DNA of 64,000 nucleotides from Robertmurraya sp047302285 (GTDB lineage: Bacteria; Bacillota; Bacilli; Bacillales; Cytobacillaceae): the NCBI RefSeq assembly GCF_047302285.1, contig NZ_CP154845.1:4650001-4714000 (forward strand), written 5' to 3'. The translations under genes were made by a program, and so were the position numbers. The notes beneath the pieces were generated by a model. That model searched no databases, was not told the origin of the DNA, and saw only the letters and a program-made list of their open reading frames with translations. Below, in pieces: positions 62,157 to 64,000 of this stretch. Numbering within the stretch: position 1 is the first letter of the stretch; every line of letters starts with the position of its first letter.

Positions 62157-63918
62157 TAAAGCAGATGATTATATTGATGATTTGCTTGAATCATATGCAT
62201 CACTAACTAACCCAAAAAGCTTTTTTTTAAATGCTGGCGCAGGTGCAGGTAAAACACGTTCGTTAGTAAATTTACTAATGAATATTACTAAGAACAGCGG
62301 GGATTATTTAAAGAAAACTAATAAAAAAATTGCCGTTATAACATATACAAAAGTTGCTAGTGAAGAAATAATTTCTCGAACTCCAGAAAATATATTGTTT
62401 GATATTTCAACAATTCATAGTTATGTATGGAATTTAATAAAAGGGTATAACCGTAATATTAAAGAAGCATTACTTCTTTTTTGTGATAAAGAAATAGAGA
62501 CTTATATTGGGAAGGAAAAATTAACAAAATCTCAAGAAACCAAATTGAATTCTCTTTATCTAAAAAGGAGTGAAATTGAGGGGAAACAGATTTTTAATTA
62601 TTCCCCAGAGAGTTCGATAAATGGAAAGGGATCTTTAACTCACTCAGAAGTGTTAAAAATATTCTGTCTTCTATTGGATTCAAACGAATTGTTTAGAAAA
62701 ATTGTGTGCCATAAGTATCCGATTATTTTAATTGATGAGTGTCAGGATACGAATAAAGAAGTATTAGAGGCTTTTTTGAAATTAAACAAAAAAAATAAAA
62801 TTTGTTTAGGTCTCTTTGGAGACATAATGCAAAGAGTTTATTTGGATGGAAAAGCCGATTTGATTCAGTCATTAATTGGATTAGAAATGCCAGAAAAAAA
62901 GGTAAATTGGAGAAGTTATGGAAGGATAGTAAACTTTACAAATAATCTTAGAAAAAATATTGATAATTTGGAACAAGAAGTTTGTACTGAAGACAGAATA
63001 AATAAAGGATTACTTCGAATATGCCTTGTTAATCACGAATTACCAAGAAACAGGGTTGAAGAGGAAATACTGGTAAAGATCAGGACGCAGGTTGTAAATA
63101 ATAATATAGACAGTGAGTATAGCCCATATAAATTGGTATTAGAGCATAGATTAGCAGCAGAAAGAAATAACTTTTTAAAGTTGTTTGATGCATTTAAATC
63201 TGGTAAAGATACAGATAGAACAATAAATGGAGAATCTAGAGAACATACATTTTTTAGACAAATAGTTATACCATTGTATCTAGCTTGGAAAGCAAAAGAT
63301 GATTTTAATTTACATCGAATATTGAAAATCTTTAGTCACAGATTTGAAGAATTGGATCAAAAAAATATCGACTCTTATAGAATATTGAGAGATATAGGAA
63401 TTGATTTTAAAATGCTTTTAGAAATATTTAATGATGACATTACTGTAGGGAATGTATGTGAAGCAATTCTTAAATCTAATTTATTTGAGGTTCCAGCAAA
63501 ACTAAAAGGAGATTTTCAAGAAGAAACGGGTTGGAAATGTGCTTTCGAAGTCGATTTTAAAGAGTTAGTAAGTTTTTATAAGTATATTGATGGAGTTTCG
63601 GATATCATTACACAACAAGGTTCAAAAGGATTAGAATATAATCATGTTCAAGTAATTATCGATGATTACAGTGCAAAAGGTCGTTTATTTAGCTATGAAA
63701 AATTATTTGGTGTAAAAGAGAAATCAGCAACAGATATAGATAATGAAGCTCAAGGTAAGGAGACAACTTTACATAAAACAAACAGATTATTTTATGTAGC
63801 ATGTAGTCGAGCGATTAAATCCTTAGTGCTAATTATCTACACAGCCAATCAGCAAAAAGTAAAAGAGTTTTTTATAGATAATGAATTTGCAAATGAAGAA
63901 GAGATATTGATTCTATAG
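62143..63918 (+). CDS. gajB: UvrD/Rep-type superfamily 1 helicase, GajB-like
   Basis: 591 residues from the ATG at 62143 (nine bases after GGAGG; an ATG at 62137 is too close). SF1A motifs in order: Walker A NAGAGAGKTRS (about 32), Ia AVITYTKVASEE, DISTIHSY, II IILIDECQDTN (about 197), III GLFGDIMQRVY, IV VNWRSYG, V QQGSKGLEYNHV and VI RLFYVACSRA (about 551). Translationally coupled to the OLD gene, as GajB is to GajA in Gabija. About 100 residues longer than typical GajB. After it, 63919-64000 shows no gene. Confidence 0.85.
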   Translation: MKLYNKADDYIDDLLESYASLTNPKSFFLNAGAGAGKTRSLVNLLMNITKNSGDYLKKTNKKIAVITYTKVASEEIISRTPENILFDISTIHSYVWNLIKGYNRNIKEALLLFCDKEIETYIGKEKLTKSQETKLNSLYLKRSEIEGKQIFNYSPESSINGKGSLTHSEVLKIFCLLLDSNELFRKIVCHKYPIILIDECQDTNKEVLEAFLKLNKKNKICLGLFGDIMQRVYLDGKADLIQSLIGLEMPEKKVNWRSYGRIVNFTNNLRKNIDNLEQEVCTEDRINKGLLRICLVNHELPRNRVEEEILVKIRTQVVNNNIDSEYSPYKLVLEHRLAAERNNFLKLFDAFKSGKDTDRTINGESREHTFFRQIVIPLYLAWKAKDDFNLHRILKIFSHRFEELDQKNIDSYRILRDIGIDFKMLLEIFNDDITVGNVCEAILKSNLFEVPAKLKGDFQEETGWKCAFEVDFKELVSFYKYIDGVSDIITQQGSKGLEYNHVQVIIDDYSAKGRLFSYEKLFGVKEKSATDIDNEAQGKETTLHKTNRLFYVACSRAIKSLVLIIYTANQQKVKEFFIDNEFANEEEILIL

Positions 63919-64000
63919 CTCTGTAACAAAAATCTAGTATTCAGTAGTTCCTTTACGTAACATAACTGCTAATAGTCGACACATTTTTTACAATTGATTC

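Larger units (their letters stand above)
55423..64000 (+). mobile_element. Tn7-like element carrying defence cargo (continues beyond window)
   Basis: Bounded on the left by the L-type end. Composition drops to strongly AT-rich relative to the rest of the window, apart from the IS21 insertion. Cargo seen: a split nuclease gene and a two-gene OLD/helicase system. The tns genes and right end would lie outside the window. Inference from the end sequence, composition and cargo. Confidence 0.55.

Noticed and set aside
63919..64000. Search for a right-hand Tn7-like end or attachment site at the window edge
   Set aside because: No TGT-N8-AATAAAG pattern is present in the last 80 bp; the element must extend beyond the window.

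Overview
The window reads as chromosome of a low-GC, endospore-forming member of the Bacillaceae. Strong purine-rich Shine-Dalgarno sites, frequent TTG and GTG starts, a gerABC-type germinant receptor operon, and close relatives of Bacillus subtilis SwrC/YerO, LnrJKLMN, Bmr/BltR, YhgE and YjhB all point that way. No rRNA, tRNA or CRISPR array was seen.

Positions 1-20 kb hold envelope sensing and export. There is the N-terminus of an RND pump beside its TetR regulator; a five-gene leftward operon (repeat-bearing lipoprotein, OmpR-type response regulator, histidine kinase, asparagine synthetase, LprI-like lipoprotein); a PadR/HAAS pair; two uncharacterised membrane-linked genes; a spore germinant receptor operon; and a complete LnrJKLMN-like drug-sensing and export locus.

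Positions 20-54 kb are a mosaic of small transporter, regulator and repair units: MFS pumps, ABC exporters each next to a TetR or PadR regulator, Tag glycosylase, a Nudix enzyme, a BltR-type regulator with a Bmr-type pump, CopCD with a nearby two-component system, an RsgA paralogue and a PadR-DUF1048-DUF1048-ABC operon. Decayed genes are common here: remnants of a methyltransferase, a glyoxalase, a UvrA-like protein, an AraC/GyrI-type protein, a DUF418 protein and an EVE-domain protein. The RsgA paralogue has a short leader ORF, and its upstream RNA can fold in two mutually exclusive ways, one of which hides its ribosome binding site.

Positions 54.6-64 kb are mobile DNA. A truncated Tn7-type tnsA is followed by two Tn7-like transposon ends facing away from each other and separated by exactly 5 bp. 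This is the arrangement left when two Tn7-like elements insert next to each other. The second element runs rightward out of the window. Its AT-rich cargo looks like anti-phage defence: a PD-(D/E)XK nuclease gene split in two by an IS21-family element (5-bp target duplication GGCTT, reading frame restored on excision), then a two-gene Gabija-like system made of an unusually long OLD-family ATPase/TOPRIM nuclease and a UvrD-like helicase.
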